Positions 24,925 through 34,347 of a DNA stretch of 64,000 nucleotides are shown here, one piece after another; the stretch's first letter is position 1, and each line of letters opens with the position of its first letter. Below the pieces are notes generated by a model. That model searched no databases. It saw only the letters and a program-made list of their open reading frames with translations, and was not told the DNA's origin. This stretch comes from an uncultured Gammaproteobacteria bacterium (GTDB lineage: Bacteria > Pseudomonadota > Gammaproteobacteria > Arenicellales > JAANXG01): the NCBI GenBank assembly GCA_947258785.1, contig CAMYJT010000006.1, positions 1 to 64,000 on the forward strand, written 5' to 3'. Both the position numbers and the translations under genes were made by a program.

Positions 24925-26994
24925 ATGCGGACTCGAATTATAAACATCGTTATTGTTCTGTTGTTGACTTGGTGCCTGCCGGCTGGCGGCAAGGTTAATC
25001 CGGTTACTCTAGATAACTTGTTCGCGACGCCCGAGCAGAAGAAGGCGACCGAGCTGATCACGCATTTTATTCGCCGGTATCATTATCGTAATAAGCCCCT
25101 TGATGATGAGCTGTCGAAAGCGATATACGATCGTTATCTGGGGGCGTTGGATCCAAACCGAAGTTATTTTCTGGGCTCCGACATCAACCAGTTCGATAAG
25201 TACCGCTTTCGGCTGGATGACGCCATCCGGGACACGAAATTGAAGCCTGCGTTTATAATTTTCAAACGGCTCAGGCGCCGGCTTCAGGAACGTGTCGACT
25301 ACGTGGGTGAGCTGCTCGAGGACGGATTCGATTTCCGGATCGACGAGAATTTTATGCTGGACCGGAGTAAAGCCCGGTGGGCGGACGGCCGCAGGGAGCT
25401 GAACGAAATCTGGCGCAAACGGATCAAGAACGATGTTTTGGGACTGCGTTTGACCGGCAAGTCCGAGGATGAAATCCAGGACACTCTGAAGCGGCGATAC
25501 CAACACCTGCTGGATCGTATCGCTCAGTTTACCAGCGAAGACGTATATCAGACTTTTATCAATGCCTACACCGCATCGGTGGAGCCACACACCTCTTATT
25601 TTTCACGGCGTGCCTCGGAAAACTTCAAGATCCGTATGAGTCTCTCTCTCGAGGGTATCGGGGCGGCCCTGCAGTCCGAAAATGAATACACCATCGTCCG
25701 GCGCATCATCGCCGGTGGTCCGGCTGACCAGAGCGGGTTATTGCAGGTCGACGACCGCATCACTGGCGTCGCACAGGATGACGAATCGATCACCGATGTC
25801 ATCGGTTGGCGGCTGGCTGATGTGGTGGACCTGATCCGGGGGCCCAAGGGAACGGTGGTGCGGCTGGAAATCCTGCCCAAGGGGACGCCGCCGGAGGGCC
25901 CCACCAAGACCATCGCGCTGGTCAGAAATAAAATAAAATTGGAAGAGCAGGCCGCTAAGAAAACCCTGGTCAATGTCGACACGTCCGGTGGGATCGCGGT
26001 GATCGGGGTGATTCGTGTGCCCGCCTTTTACACCGATTTTGAGGCCCGGGAGCAGGGCCAACGGGATTTTCGCAGCACGACCCGCGACGTGCGCCGCCTG
26101 CTGCAGGAATTGCTACACGAGAACGTCGACGGTGTCCTGGTCGATCTGCGTGGCAATGGCGGCGGATCACTGGCCGAGGCGACCGAACTGACTGGCCTGT
26201 TCATTCGTTCCGGTCCGATCGTCCAGGTCCGGGACTCCACGGGGCGAGTGAGTGTCAATGACGATCCGGATCCCGACATTGTCTATGCCGGACCACTGGC
26301 GGTGCTCGTAGACCGGCAAAGCGCGTCGGCATCGGAGATCTTTGCCGGCGCCATCCAGGACTATCGCCGCGGTATCGTGATCGGTGAACCGACTTATGGC
26401 AAGGGTACGGTGCAGCGACTGGTCAACCTGGATCGCTACGCCAAGTCCGGCGGTCTGGGCCAGTTGAAGTTCACGATCGCCCAGTTTTTCCGGATCAACG
26501 GCGCCAGTACTCAGCACCGTGGCGTAAACCCGGACATAGTCTTTCCGACCGCCATGGACATCGACACCCACGGTGAACGAGCACTGGACAACGCCTTGCC
26601 CTGGGCATCCGTGAGGCCCGCCCGATACATTCCCGGTAAGATCAACGAGAAGGTGATTGCCGACGCCCGTGCACGTCATCGATCGCGGATCGGGGAGAAC
26701 CCCGGGTTTATGTACCTGATAGGCGAGGCCGAAGCGGGAAGACAGGCCCGGGCGAAAAAGACCGTCACGCTGGAGGAGGCAAAGCGCCGGGCGAACCGCG
26801 ACCAAGTCGAGCAGAATCGGCTAACCCGGTTTAATCGCTACCGCCGGGCGCGCGGACTGCCACCGCTGAAGGAAGTTGCTGAGACACCCCGGGAGTCATC
26901 GGAGGACGACGACGTCTTGAGACAAGAGGCGGCGCAGGTTCTCAAAGACATGATCGAACTGTCTGGCCGGAAGCTGATCACCTTACGGCCCTAG
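24925..26994 (+). CDS. prc: Periplasmic carboxy-terminal protease Prc (Tsp)
   Basis: A 689-residue S41 protease. The ATG at 24925 gives a signal peptide (RIINIVIVLLLTWCLPAGG); an in-frame extension to 24802 is not signal-like. An N-terminal helical domain is followed by a PDZ domain at about residues 240-335 (LEGIGAALQSENEYTIVRRI) and the protease core. VLVDLRGNGGGSL precedes the catalytic Ser in RQSASASEIFAGAIQDY, and TYGKGTVQ carries the catalytic Lys. The C-terminal DUF3340-like region is present. Prc degrades periplasmic proteins with nonpolar C-termini and processes penicillin-binding protein 3 and cell-wall hydrolases in relatives. Confidence 0.94.
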   Translation: MRTRIINIVIVLLLTWCLPAGGKVNPVTLDNLFATPEQKKATELITHFIRRYHYRNKPLDDELSKAIYDRYLGALDPNRSYFLGSDINQFDKYRFRLDDAIRDTKLKPAFIIFKRLRRRLQERVDYVGELLEDGFDFRIDENFMLDRSKARWADGRRELNEIWRKRIKNDVLGLRLTGKSEDEIQDTLKRRYQHLLDRIAQFTSEDVYQTFINAYTASVEPHTSYFSRRASENFKIRMSLSLEGIGAALQSENEYTIVRRIIAGGPADQSGLLQVDDRITGVAQDDESITDVIGWRLADVVDLIRGPKGTVVRLEILPKGTPPEGPTKTIALVRNKIKLEEQAAKKTLVNVDTSGGIAVIGVIRVPAFYTDFEAREQGQRDFRSTTRDVRRLLQELLHENVDGVLVDLRGNGGGSLAEATELTGLFIRSGPIVQVRDSTGRVSVNDDPDPDIVYAGPLAVLVDRQSASASEIFAGAIQDYRRGIVIGEPTYGKGTVQRLVNLDRYAKSGGLGQLKFTIAQFFRINGASTQHRGVNPDIVFPTAMDIDTHGERALDNALPWASVRPARYIPGKINEKVIADARARHRSRIGENPGFMYLIGEAEAGRQARAKKTVTLEEAKRRANRDQVEQNRLTRFNRYRRARGLPPLKEVAETPRESSEDDDVLRQEAAQVLKDMIELSGRKLITLRP

Positions 26995-27035
26995 GAACCT
27001 GCCCGAGTTTCAGCTACACCTACCGCAAAAGCGCA

Positions 27036-28037
27036 TCAGCCCCAGCTTCTCATACCGAGGCGCTCCAGCGCCGCGTCGACACTGGACAGCAGTTTCTCGG
27101 ATACCGTTTTCTTGGCGGTGTAGGTAAGCAAATAGATGTCGGTGGTTTTCGACTTTTCCAACAGGTAGTCGTCGCTGGTCTGCAGTTCGTCCACCAGATG
27201 CAATGCCAAGGCGCGCGCGCCATACCAATGTTCGCCCGTCGCCACACCGGCCAGATCGAGCTGTGGACGATGCTCGGCCACGAAATCTTTGAACATCTCG
27301 TGCATTTCCTCGATTTGCTCGCGGAGCTTGGCCCGCTCTTTCTCGGTGTTCTTGCCGAACATGGTAATGGTGCGTTTGAATTCGCCGGCGGTCTGCTGTT
27401 CGAATTCGATCCCGTGGCGGGTCAACAAGCCGTGGAAATTGGGCAGTTGGGCCAGTACGCCGATGGAGCCGATAACGGCAAACGGGGCGGCGATAATCTT
27501 ATTGGCAACGCAGGCCATCATGTAGCCACCGCTGGCGGCTATTTTATCCACTGCCACCGTGAGTCCAATGCCGGCGTCACGCAGACGGCGCAGCTGTGAC
27601 GCGGCGAGACCATGTTCATGCACAATGCCGCCGCTGTTTTCCAGCCGGATCAGCACTTCATCCTTGTCCGCGGCCATGGTCAGGATTGCGGTAATCTCTT
27701 CGCGCAGCGAGGCCGCCGCAGTGGCCTTGATGTCACCGTGGAAATTCAGGACGTATAAGCGGCTTTGAGCTCCGGCCTCTTTCTTTTTTTCAGCCGCCTT
27801 CTTTCTTGATTTGTTTTCCTTGACGACCTTTTTCCATTGTTTTTTTGCCAGTATCTGGCTCTGTAAGACCTGCTCCATGGTATCGAATTTATCGTTGAGA
27901 TTCTTCACCTCAATTTTTTCCAGGCTGCGGGTTCGGCGCGACAGTACCACGCTCACGCCGACCACCAGCAGTATGGCCACGACGATAGTCAGCGTTTTGG
28001 CCAGGAATAATCCATAATCGAGAAAAAATTCCGACAT
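27036..28037 (-). CDS. sohB: SohB-type inner-membrane signal peptide peptidase homolog
   Basis: A 333-residue S49 peptidase. There is an N-terminal membrane segment (residues 10-30, LFLAKTLTIVVAILLVVGVSVVL), then a basic linker rich in Lys (KENKSRKKAAEKKKEAGA), then the ClpP-like fold. Visible motifs are LYVLNFHGDIKATAAASLREEI, VLIRLENSGGIVHEHGLAASQL and DKIAASGGYMMACVANKI with the nucleophile Ser. SohB is the shorter, single-domain relative of SppA. It is convergent with prc, which is also a membrane-associated protease gene. Confidence 0.93.
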   Translation of the reverse strand: MSEFFLDYGLFLAKTLTIVVAILLVVGVSVVLSRRTRSLEKIEVKNLNDKFDTMEQVLQSQILAKKQWKKVVKENKSRKKAAEKKKEAGAQSRLYVLNFHGDIKATAAASLREEITAILTMAADKDEVLIRLENSGGIVHEHGLAASQLRRLRDAGIGLTVAVDKIAASGGYMMACVANKIIAAPFAVIGSIGVLAQLPNFHGLLTRHGIEFEQQTAGEFKRTITMFGKNTEKERAKLREQIEEMHEMFKDFVAEHRPQLDLAGVATGEHWYGARALALHLVDELQTSDDYLLEKSKTTDIYLLTYTAKKTVSEKLLSSVDAALERLGMRSWG

Positions 28038-28062
28038 TACGTCCTCCTGAGCTTGAAGTGAG

Positions 28063-28743
28063 TCAGCACAGCAACTCCGGCACCTCGGACAGGGATTGCA
28101 CTTCCGCGTCGGGCCGGTAGTCGTGGTTCCAGACCTGCTGGCGCCGGTTTACCCAGATGGTTTTCATACCAACCTCAGCCGCGCCGATGATGTCCTGATC
28201 CGGGTGGTCGCCGACGTGTATGACGTGCTCAGGCAAGTGACCGACGCTTTCGCAACCGGCCAGGAAGACCTTGGGATGCGGTTTGGCCGCGCCCACGTCC
28301 CTGGCCGATATACAGGCAACAAAAAAACGCCCCAGTCCGATACGGCTGAGATCCGCGTTGCCGTTACTGAGGCTGACCAGCGGGAATCGTTTCGACAGGC
28401 GTTCCAATGTAGGCACCACCTCCGGATACAGGGAGACCCGGTTACGGGCGATGATAAATTCTTCAAATGCGGGTTCCGCCCATGCCGGGTCGCAGCCGCA
28501 CTCCATGAGCACCCGCTCCAGGGTCAGCTTACGAAGCGCGGTCAGATCGTGGCCCAGGTGCGGATGTTCCCGCTGAACCTGGCGGCGCACATCCCGCAGC
28601 GCCTCGATACTGTAACGTTGCGTGACGCAGGGACAGCGCGCCGCCAGCCAGTTGTGCAGGCGCCTTTCCGCCTCGATGATAACCGGGGCGACCGCCCATA
28701 GGGTGTCGTCAAGGTCGATGGAGACGGCGCGGATTGCATGCAT
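28063..28743 (-). CDS. HAD-family phosphatase, YigB-like
   Basis: A 226-residue HAD hydrolase. Motif I is SIDLDDTLW, with the nucleophile Asp and the acid/base Asp two residues later; motif II is VSLSNGNAD; motif III Lys is in GAAKPHPKVF; motif IV is HVGDHPDQDIIGA. The cap is helical (residues 20-100). The best family match is YigB, an FMN phosphatase of riboflavin metabolism, but substrate assignment within HAD proteins from motifs is weak. It is 25 bp from sohB on the same strand. Confidence 0.85.
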   Translation of the reverse strand: MHAIRAVSIDLDDTLWAVAPVIIEAERRLHNWLAARCPCVTQRYSIEALRDVRRQVQREHPHLGHDLTALRKLTLERVLMECGCDPAWAEPAFEEFIIARNRVSLYPEVVPTLERLSKRFPLVSLSNGNADLSRIGLGRFFVACISARDVGAAKPHPKVFLAGCESVGHLPEHVIHVGDHPDQDIIGAAEVGMKTIWVNRRQQVWNHDYRPDAEVQSLSEVPELLC

Positions 28744-28909
28744 GCCGGAGAGTGTAAAGATTAACGTCCCAAGTCTAAAGGCCCGCCAACGGCGACGATC
28801 GGATCCGGGGGCCGGTGCGCCGCTTACTCCCCGCTGTGGGGCGCCGATTCATGCCTGCGCCGGACGTGTCCAAAACCATACACGGTGGGCGGTGGATCCG
28901 GCAGAACGC

Positions 28910-29815
28910 CTATTTTGAGGCGATTTCCTCGAGCCGCTTGGCGCGTATAATATTTCCGTCGAGTCCGGCCTGTTTGATGTCTCCGCCGTAAGCGACAGTA
29001 AGCAGCTGGCTGTAGTAGGTCACCGGGATATTGAATTTTGTGTTGTAGGTCTTGTTGATCTGCCCCTGATAGACCTCGACGTTCATCTGACAGACCGGGC
29101 ACGGCGTCACGATCATGTCCGCGCCCTGATCGTATGCGGCTTCGATGATGTCCTTAATCTGCACCTGGCTCTTTTCCGGTTCCGAGAAGGCCAGGGCGCC
29201 GCCGCAGCAGGTCACCTTGCGTTCATAATTGGTAATGGCTTCTCCCCCCACCGTCTCGACCATCTTATCGAGGTACATGGGATTTTCGAAGGATTCACCG
29301 TCGACGCCGAATGGACGATTAGTCTGGCAGCCGACGTAGCCGGCAAACTTGATGCCTTCCAGGGGTTTGGCCATCGGCTCTTTGATGCCTTCATATCCGA
29401 TGTCCTCGATCAAGACCTCCACCATGTGTCGGATCGGCGTTTCGTTTTTCAACTGGACATCCAGTCCGGCTTCTTTGAGCACCTCTTTGGTGTCGGCGAG
29501 CAATTGCTCCGACGCGCTCAATCGCTCGGAGGATTCTTTGGCGCCCAGCCAGCAGGCGGCGCAGGTGGCGACAATGTCCTGCTTTGGATTGTGCTGCTCG
29601 GAAAGCGCAATATTTCTCGCGTTCATAACGTGCCGTGGCAGCTCGCCGCCTTCGGCGTAACCGATGGATGCACCGCAGCAGTTCCAGTCCGGTATCTCAT
29701 TGAGCTTGATGTTGAGTTTCTCGCACATCGCGTTTACCGAGACCATGTAATTGGCCGCCGAGGCTTTGCGCTCGGAAGTGCAACCCGGATAAAACGAATA
29801 CTGTTTCTTGGCCAT
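28910..29815 (-). CDS. hdrB: Heterodisulfide reductase subunit B-like protein
   Basis: A 301-residue protein with two CCG domains: IPDWNCCGASIGYAEGG near residue 48 and ERKVTCCGGALAFSEPE near residue 204, each with paired Cys. Further Cys in YPGCTS and TPCPVCQMNVE fit the CX31-39CCX35-36CXXC pattern that binds noncubane 4Fe-4S clusters in HdrB. It is the last gene of qmoA-qmoB-hdrC-hdrB, 11 bp after hdrC. In methanogens HdrB reduces heterodisulfide; here it would be the catalytic or electron-exit module of a Qmo-like complex, replacing membrane-bound QmoC. That substitution is known from some sulfate reducers. Confidence 0.9.
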   Translation of the reverse strand: MAKKQYSFYPGCTSERKASAANYMVSVNAMCEKLNIKLNEIPDWNCCGASIGYAEGGELPRHVMNARNIALSEQHNPKQDIVATCAACWLGAKESSERLSASEQLLADTKEVLKEAGLDVQLKNETPIRHMVEVLIEDIGYEGIKEPMAKPLEGIKFAGYVGCQTNRPFGVDGESFENPMYLDKMVETVGGEAITNYERKVTCCGGALAFSEPEKSQVQIKDIIEAAYDQGADMIVTPCPVCQMNVEVYQGQINKTYNTKFNIPVTYYSQLLTVAYGGDIKQAGLDGNIIRAKRLEEIASK

Positions 29816-29826
29816 GTCTACCCCCG

Positions 29827-30450
29827 TTAGCTTGCCAGACCCTTACGCCGGTCTTCGATTTCCTTTGCCTTCTTGAGCATTGCCTGCAGCTGTTTCGGTT
29901 TCTCCACGCCCTTGTGCCTGAACAGGGTAAAAGGATTCAGGCGTTTGGTCTTCAACATGCCGAGGCCCACGCCGGCCATCGCTAATGATTTCTTTACACC
30001 GCTGGCGAAGCCGTCCATGAAGTACAGTTTCAAGGAAAGTGCCATTTCGTTGACCCGGCCGGTCTTGGCGATGTTGTTCCAGAATATTTTGGCAAAGCGC
30101 CGCGTCGGATTCATCTTTGGCGCCAGTCCCAGGCGGTGCGCATAGTTGGCCAGTCCGTGCATGATGTGTGTGATCGGCAGCTCGCGGGGACAACGAACGA
30201 TACAGTTGTAGCACGATGTGCACATCCACATAGATTCGGTAGCCAGCACCTCATCCCGTTTGCCGGCCCGGATCATCATGAATATTTCCTGAGGTGGATG
30301 TTCCCAGTCCGGGCCGAATGGGCATGATCCCGAGCACACACCGCATTGCATGCACATCTTCACCCAGTGGCCCTCTTCAACGTTTTCCTCGACTTCCTTC
30401 AAAAAGTCATTGCGATATTTTTCCACCATCGCTGTGTTGAGCGTATTCAT
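29827..30450 (-). CDS. hdrC: Heterodisulfide reductase subunit C-like ferredoxin protein
   Basis: A 207-residue iron-sulfur protein with two 4Fe-4S motifs: CMQCGVCSGSCPFGP (Cys at residues 33, 36, 39, 43) and CTSCYNCIVRCPREL (Cys at 77, 80, 83, 87). The rest is helical and basic (GLGMLKTKRLNPFTLFRHKG) with no membrane span, unlike QmoC, in which this domain is fused to a cytochrome b-like membrane part. It carries electrons between QmoB and HdrB. The start ATG is 85 bp after the qmoB stop. Confidence 0.9.
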   Translation of the reverse strand: MNTLNTAMVEKYRNDFLKEVEENVEEGHWVKMCMQCGVCSGSCPFGPDWEHPPQEIFMMIRAGKRDEVLATESMWMCTSCYNCIVRCPRELPITHIMHGLANYAHRLGLAPKMNPTRRFAKIFWNNIAKTGRVNEMALSLKLYFMDGFASGVKKSLAMAGVGLGMLKTKRLNPFTLFRHKGVEKPKQLQAMLKKAKEIEDRRKGLAS

Positions 30451-30534
30451 AGCCAGTTCTCCGGGCCGGATTGTCGCGGCGAAGGTTGCATAGCTTCGAT
30501 GTGAATGAATATCCTGATTAGCGGTTCCACGATA

Positions 30535-32775
30535 TCAAAAGCCCTTGAACGGATTCATGCCGATTTCGTCGATCTTAGCGGCGTACTCGTTGATCAGTTG
30601 CGGGACCCGGTGGATGTCGGTGATTTCTACTTCATGGGTCACCACACGCTCGGTTTCCAGTTGCAGTTGTTGCAAAGTGTCATCGATCTTGCCCATACGG
30701 TCGTAGGCCATCTCCGATCCCTTCACGAAATGGCATTGGTAATCGTCGCCCTTCTTACAACCCATCAGCATGATGCCGTCGTAACCGCTGTTGAGGGCGT
30801 CCGAGATCCAGATCGCATTGACCGAACCCAGGCATCGCACCGGCAAGATACGGACGAACGGGCTGTACACCAGCCCTTGCTGCGCCGCCATGTCCAGGGC
30901 GGGGTAGGCGTCGTTCTCGCACGCCAGCAGCAGGATCCTGGGTTTCTCATCGAATTCGTCTGGCATGTCCACGGCCTTGACCTGTTGGCCGACCGTATCC
31001 ACGGAATAGTTCTCGAAGGAGATCACCCGCACCGGACAGGCGCCCATGCAGGTTCCGCAGCGCCGGCAGCGGGATTCGTTGAACACCGGATAACGCTCCT
31101 CGTCCTCGTCGATCGCACCGAACGGGCACTCCACCGTACAACGCTTGCATTGGGTGCAACCCTCCTTTCGGAAACTTGGAAAACTCAAGTCGCCGGAGCG
31201 CGGGTGGGCGGCGCGTCCCACCGACGCGTTCTCCACCGCCTGGATCGCCTTCAGCGCCGCACCGGTCGCATCGACCGCCGCCTGGGCAATGTCCATCGGA
31301 CGCCGCACCGGACCGCAGGTGTAAATACCACTGCGGCGGGTTTCATAAGGAAAACAGATGAAATGAGAATCGCTGAACCCGTGGCGCAGGTGGGGAAGAT
31401 CCGGTCCCTGCCGATAGTTAAGGTTGAGTATCGAATCCACCGGCACAGTAAGCTCTGCATTCTCGTTCTGAGTGTCTTCACTGTCGGAGGCCGCCGCAAG
31501 TTGTTCGATGTCCGCACCGGAATTGGGCACCTGACCAGTGGCGAGCACCACCAGGTCGGCCTTGGCGATGGCGTCTTCGTCCAAGATCATGTCGTGGAAT
31601 TTGACTTCCAACTGTCCATTATTTTTGTTCACGCCCTGTGGTTTACCCTTGGTGAATATGACCCCCTTGCGTTGGGCCGAGCGGTAGAAATCCTCTCCAT
31701 TCCCAGGTGTTCGCAGGTCGTCGAACATCACCACGGTGTCGACGCCCGGATTCGCGTCCTTGAAATACATGGCCTGTTTGATGCTGGTGTTGCAGCAATG
31801 GCCGGAGCAGTAAGGCAGGTGCCCCTCCGCATTGCTGCGCTGCCCCGCGCATTGGATGAACACCACACTGTTCACCTCCTTGCCGTCGGAGGGGCGTTGT
31901 ATAGGCTTGCCGTTGGCCTGCTTCGCCAATTCCTCGAGGCCGGCTTGGTCGACAACGTCGGGACTCTGGCCGAAGCCCAATTCGGGCAGTTGACTCGCAT
32001 CGTAGTTGCGGAAACCGCTGGCTTGAATGATGGCGCCGACGTTTTCCGTCGTAGTGGTCCCGCTCTCGGTGCCGATATCCACGCTGAACCGCCCGGGGGC
32101 ACCGCTGGTCCGCACAATGGTGCTGTTCAGGAATACCTGCACATTCTGATCGTCGTTGATGGCTTTGATTAATTCGACAACCCCCGCGTCCTGGGGATCG
32201 GCAAAGGGCTCGCGGGTGGGCACGCGTCTGTGCAGCTTTGCCGCCCAGCCTCCAAGCTCGGCGGTTTTTTCCACCACCAACACCTCGTATCCCGCCTTCG
32301 ACGATTCCAGTGCCGCAGTCATTCCACTGACCCCACCGCCAACCACAAGAATGCGTTTATTGGATCCCGCTTCCTGGTTGCCGGCGGGTTGGTGCATGTA
32401 CTGGATTTCGGCGCACGCCATACGCACATAATCGTCCGCCATCTCCTGGGTCGTTTCCCGGGCTTCTTCGCTGTCGGGCCGAACCCATACCACGCCTTCG
32501 CGCAGATTGGCGCGCGTAAGTGCCACGTCGTCGAAGTTGAAGGCCTCGGTTTTGGCACGCCGCGAGCAGGCGGCGATGACTACGTGGGTGACGCCCTCAT
32601 TGTCAATATCGTTGCGGATAGTGCCGACGCCGTCCTGGTTGCATAGAAAGTCGTGCTGGCGGGTAATCGCACACTTGCCTTCGCTCTCGGCGAGATTAGC
32701 CAGTTGTGCGGTGTCGAGACGTTCGCCCAGGCCGCACCCCTTACAAATATAGGCCGCAGTTTTTGTGTCAGACAT
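30535..32775 (-). CDS. qmoB: QmoB-like flavoprotein (HdrA with MvhD domain)
   Basis: A 746-residue protein. After an N-terminal region with Cys (YICKGCGLGERL), an FAD-binding HdrA core begins at about residue 142 (ILVVGGGVSGMTAALES, then ELGGWAAKL). Two 4Fe-4S motifs follow near 541-575 (CTQCKRCTVECPFGA, CRRCGTCMGACPV). The C-terminal 140 residues are an MvhD-type domain (RILLLACENDAYPAL, LPVRCLGSVNAIWI, LMGCKKGDDYQCHF). This is the QmoB architecture, fusing HdrA and MvhD; in sulfate reducers and sulfur oxidizers Qmo exchanges electrons with AprBA. It starts 4 bp after the qmoA stop. Confidence 0.9.
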   Translation of the reverse strand: MSDTKTAAYICKGCGLGERLDTAQLANLAESEGKCAITRQHDFLCNQDGVGTIRNDIDNEGVTHVVIAACSRRAKTEAFNFDDVALTRANLREGVVWVRPDSEEARETTQEMADDYVRMACAEIQYMHQPAGNQEAGSNKRILVVGGGVSGMTAALESSKAGYEVLVVEKTAELGGWAAKLHRRVPTREPFADPQDAGVVELIKAINDDQNVQVFLNSTIVRTSGAPGRFSVDIGTESGTTTTENVGAIIQASGFRNYDASQLPELGFGQSPDVVDQAGLEELAKQANGKPIQRPSDGKEVNSVVFIQCAGQRSNAEGHLPYCSGHCCNTSIKQAMYFKDANPGVDTVVMFDDLRTPGNGEDFYRSAQRKGVIFTKGKPQGVNKNNGQLEVKFHDMILDEDAIAKADLVVLATGQVPNSGADIEQLAAASDSEDTQNENAELTVPVDSILNLNYRQGPDLPHLRHGFSDSHFICFPYETRRSGIYTCGPVRRPMDIAQAAVDATGAALKAIQAVENASVGRAAHPRSGDLSFPSFRKEGCTQCKRCTVECPFGAIDEDEERYPVFNESRCRRCGTCMGACPVRVISFENYSVDTVGQQVKAVDMPDEFDEKPRILLLACENDAYPALDMAAQQGLVYSPFVRILPVRCLGSVNAIWISDALNSGYDGIMLMGCKKGDDYQCHFVKGSEMAYDRMGKIDDTLQQLQLETERVVTHEVEITDIHRVPQLINEYAAKIDEIGMNPFKGF

Positions 32776-32779
32776 ATCG

Positions 32780-34072
32780 TTAGGCCTCCGCCCTTGCTAC
32801 CTGATTGACGACTTGAATGGCGCGTAGCGACGCCGCGGTGGCACTCTGCACGGCCCGATTGACATCCAGGGCGTTGGTGGCGCAGCCCGCTCCGAATATC
32901 GCTCCGGTCGATTCGCCGGCGGCAATGAAGCCGCTGGCGTCGGACGCCACGCCGCCGTTGATCTGGCTGGCGTCGACGCTCGGTTCCATGCCGATGGCGA
33001 GCACGCACAACTCGTGGGGGTTGTCATAGCGATGGTAGCCCTCGGTGTCGACGCCGTGGAGGATGACGTCTCCATTGGCCCGGTCCTCGGTGATATTGGC
33101 GACCTTCGACTTGATGAAGTGTACCCGCTCGTCGGCGCGCACCTGCTCGTAAAAATCTTCGAAGCGATCGATGACCCGGATATCGATGTAATAGATCGAG
33201 GCCCTGGCATCGCTGTCATCGCCGTACTGTTCGCCGATGTAGGTCGCCTGCTTCAACGACGCCATGCAGCAAATACGCGAGCAGTGGGTGAGATGGTTGC
33301 GGTCTCGCGACCCCGCGCACTGGATGAAGGCGACGTTCTTCGCCTCTCTTCCGTCAGACGGACGCAGCAGCTTACCGCCGGTGGGACCGAAGGGATCCAT
33401 CATCCGCTCGAACTCCACGCTGGTAATGACGTTCGCAAAACGATCGTAACCGTAAGGCTGAATCTTGGCCGCGTCGTACGGTTTCCAGCCGGTGGCCCAG
33501 ATGATGGCGCCGGCTTGAATTTCGATGGATTGCGGTTGCATGTCCAGATCGATGGCGCCGTACCTGCATGCCGCCTTGGCCTTCTCCGCATCTTCGGTAC
33601 CCAGAATCGAGGGGTCGATCACGTAGCGTTGTGGATACGCCATGTTGTGTGGCAGGTAGGCGGCTTTGATCTGCTTCAACTGGTAGTTGTAGGGATCATC
33701 GATTTCAGCTGTAACCGCCTCCGCGCAGGCCCCGCAAGCGGTGCAGTTTTCATTGACGTAGCGAGGCTGCAGTTGCACCGCAACCCGATAATCTCCCGGC
33801 TCGCCCTCGATGCCGGTCACCTCCGCCATCGTCAGCAGCTTGATGCGCGGGTTCGCCTTCAGACGGCGCAGGTTGATTTCCAGGCCGCAGCTGGGGCGGC
33901 ATAACTTTGGGAAGTATTTGTAGAGTTGTGAAACCCGTCCGCCGACGGACGGATTTTTTTCGATCAGCACGACGTTTTTGCCGCACTCTGCCGACTCCAG
34001 CGCCGCGGTCAGTCCGCTAATGCCAGCGCCGACGACCAAGATCGTTTCATTTGTAGCGACCGTATTGGTCAT
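32780..34072 (-). CDS. qmoA: QmoA-like flavoprotein (HdrA-related)
   Basis: A 430-residue soluble HdrA-like flavoprotein without the long HdrA extensions, matching QmoA. Features are FAD-binding ILVVGAGISGLTAALES at residues 11-27, a Cys-rich segment KLCRPSCGLEINL, a further cluster ENCTACGACAEAV near residue 111, and the closing FAD loop GFIAAGESTGAIFGAGCA. It is the first gene of the operon, with GGAGG upstream of the ATG, and is divergent from cbbQ. With QmoB it probably forms the electron-bifurcating or confurcating core that serves APS reductase run in the oxidative direction; AprAB is not in the window. Confidence 0.9.
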   Translation of the reverse strand: MTNTVATNETILVVGAGISGLTAALESAECGKNVVLIEKNPSVGGRVSQLYKYFPKLCRPSCGLEINLRRLKANPRIKLLTMAEVTGIEGEPGDYRVAVQLQPRYVNENCTACGACAEAVTAEIDDPYNYQLKQIKAAYLPHNMAYPQRYVIDPSILGTEDAEKAKAACRYGAIDLDMQPQSIEIQAGAIIWATGWKPYDAAKIQPYGYDRFANVITSVEFERMMDPFGPTGGKLLRPSDGREAKNVAFIQCAGSRDRNHLTHCSRICCMASLKQATYIGEQYGDDSDARASIYYIDIRVIDRFEDFYEQVRADERVHFIKSKVANITEDRANGDVILHGVDTEGYHRYDNPHELCVLAIGMEPSVDASQINGGVASDASGFIAAGESTGAIFGAGCATNALDVNRAVQSATAASLRAIQVVNQVARAEA

Positions 34073-34347
34073 GGGTTAGGTCCTCCGGTAGGAACAGATC
34101 ACGAATTCTCGAACGCAAACAACCGGGATGGTTACGTCGAATAGGTGCGAGCCGGGTACTATATTCCTTCCGTTATTCGATGGCTACGCCGCTCGGGTGT
34201 GTGTAGATACAAATTTCATATGAACTGATAGACGAGGTGAATAAGCGGTGGCGGCCGCCGGAAGTGGCGAAAGCCCGTGGGCGACCTCGCGGTCGTTTGG
34301 TGGATTTGGCATACTTTCCGGCCGTCATCCTCAACTCTGCACTGCCG

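Noticed and set aside
30505-32172. A 555-codon open frame on the + strand
   Set aside because: It is antisense to qmoB. The minus-strand protein has FAD and 4Fe-4S motifs; the + strand product has none.
33014-33904. A 296-codon open frame on the + strand
   Set aside because: Antisense to qmoA, without a recognisable domain or start signal.
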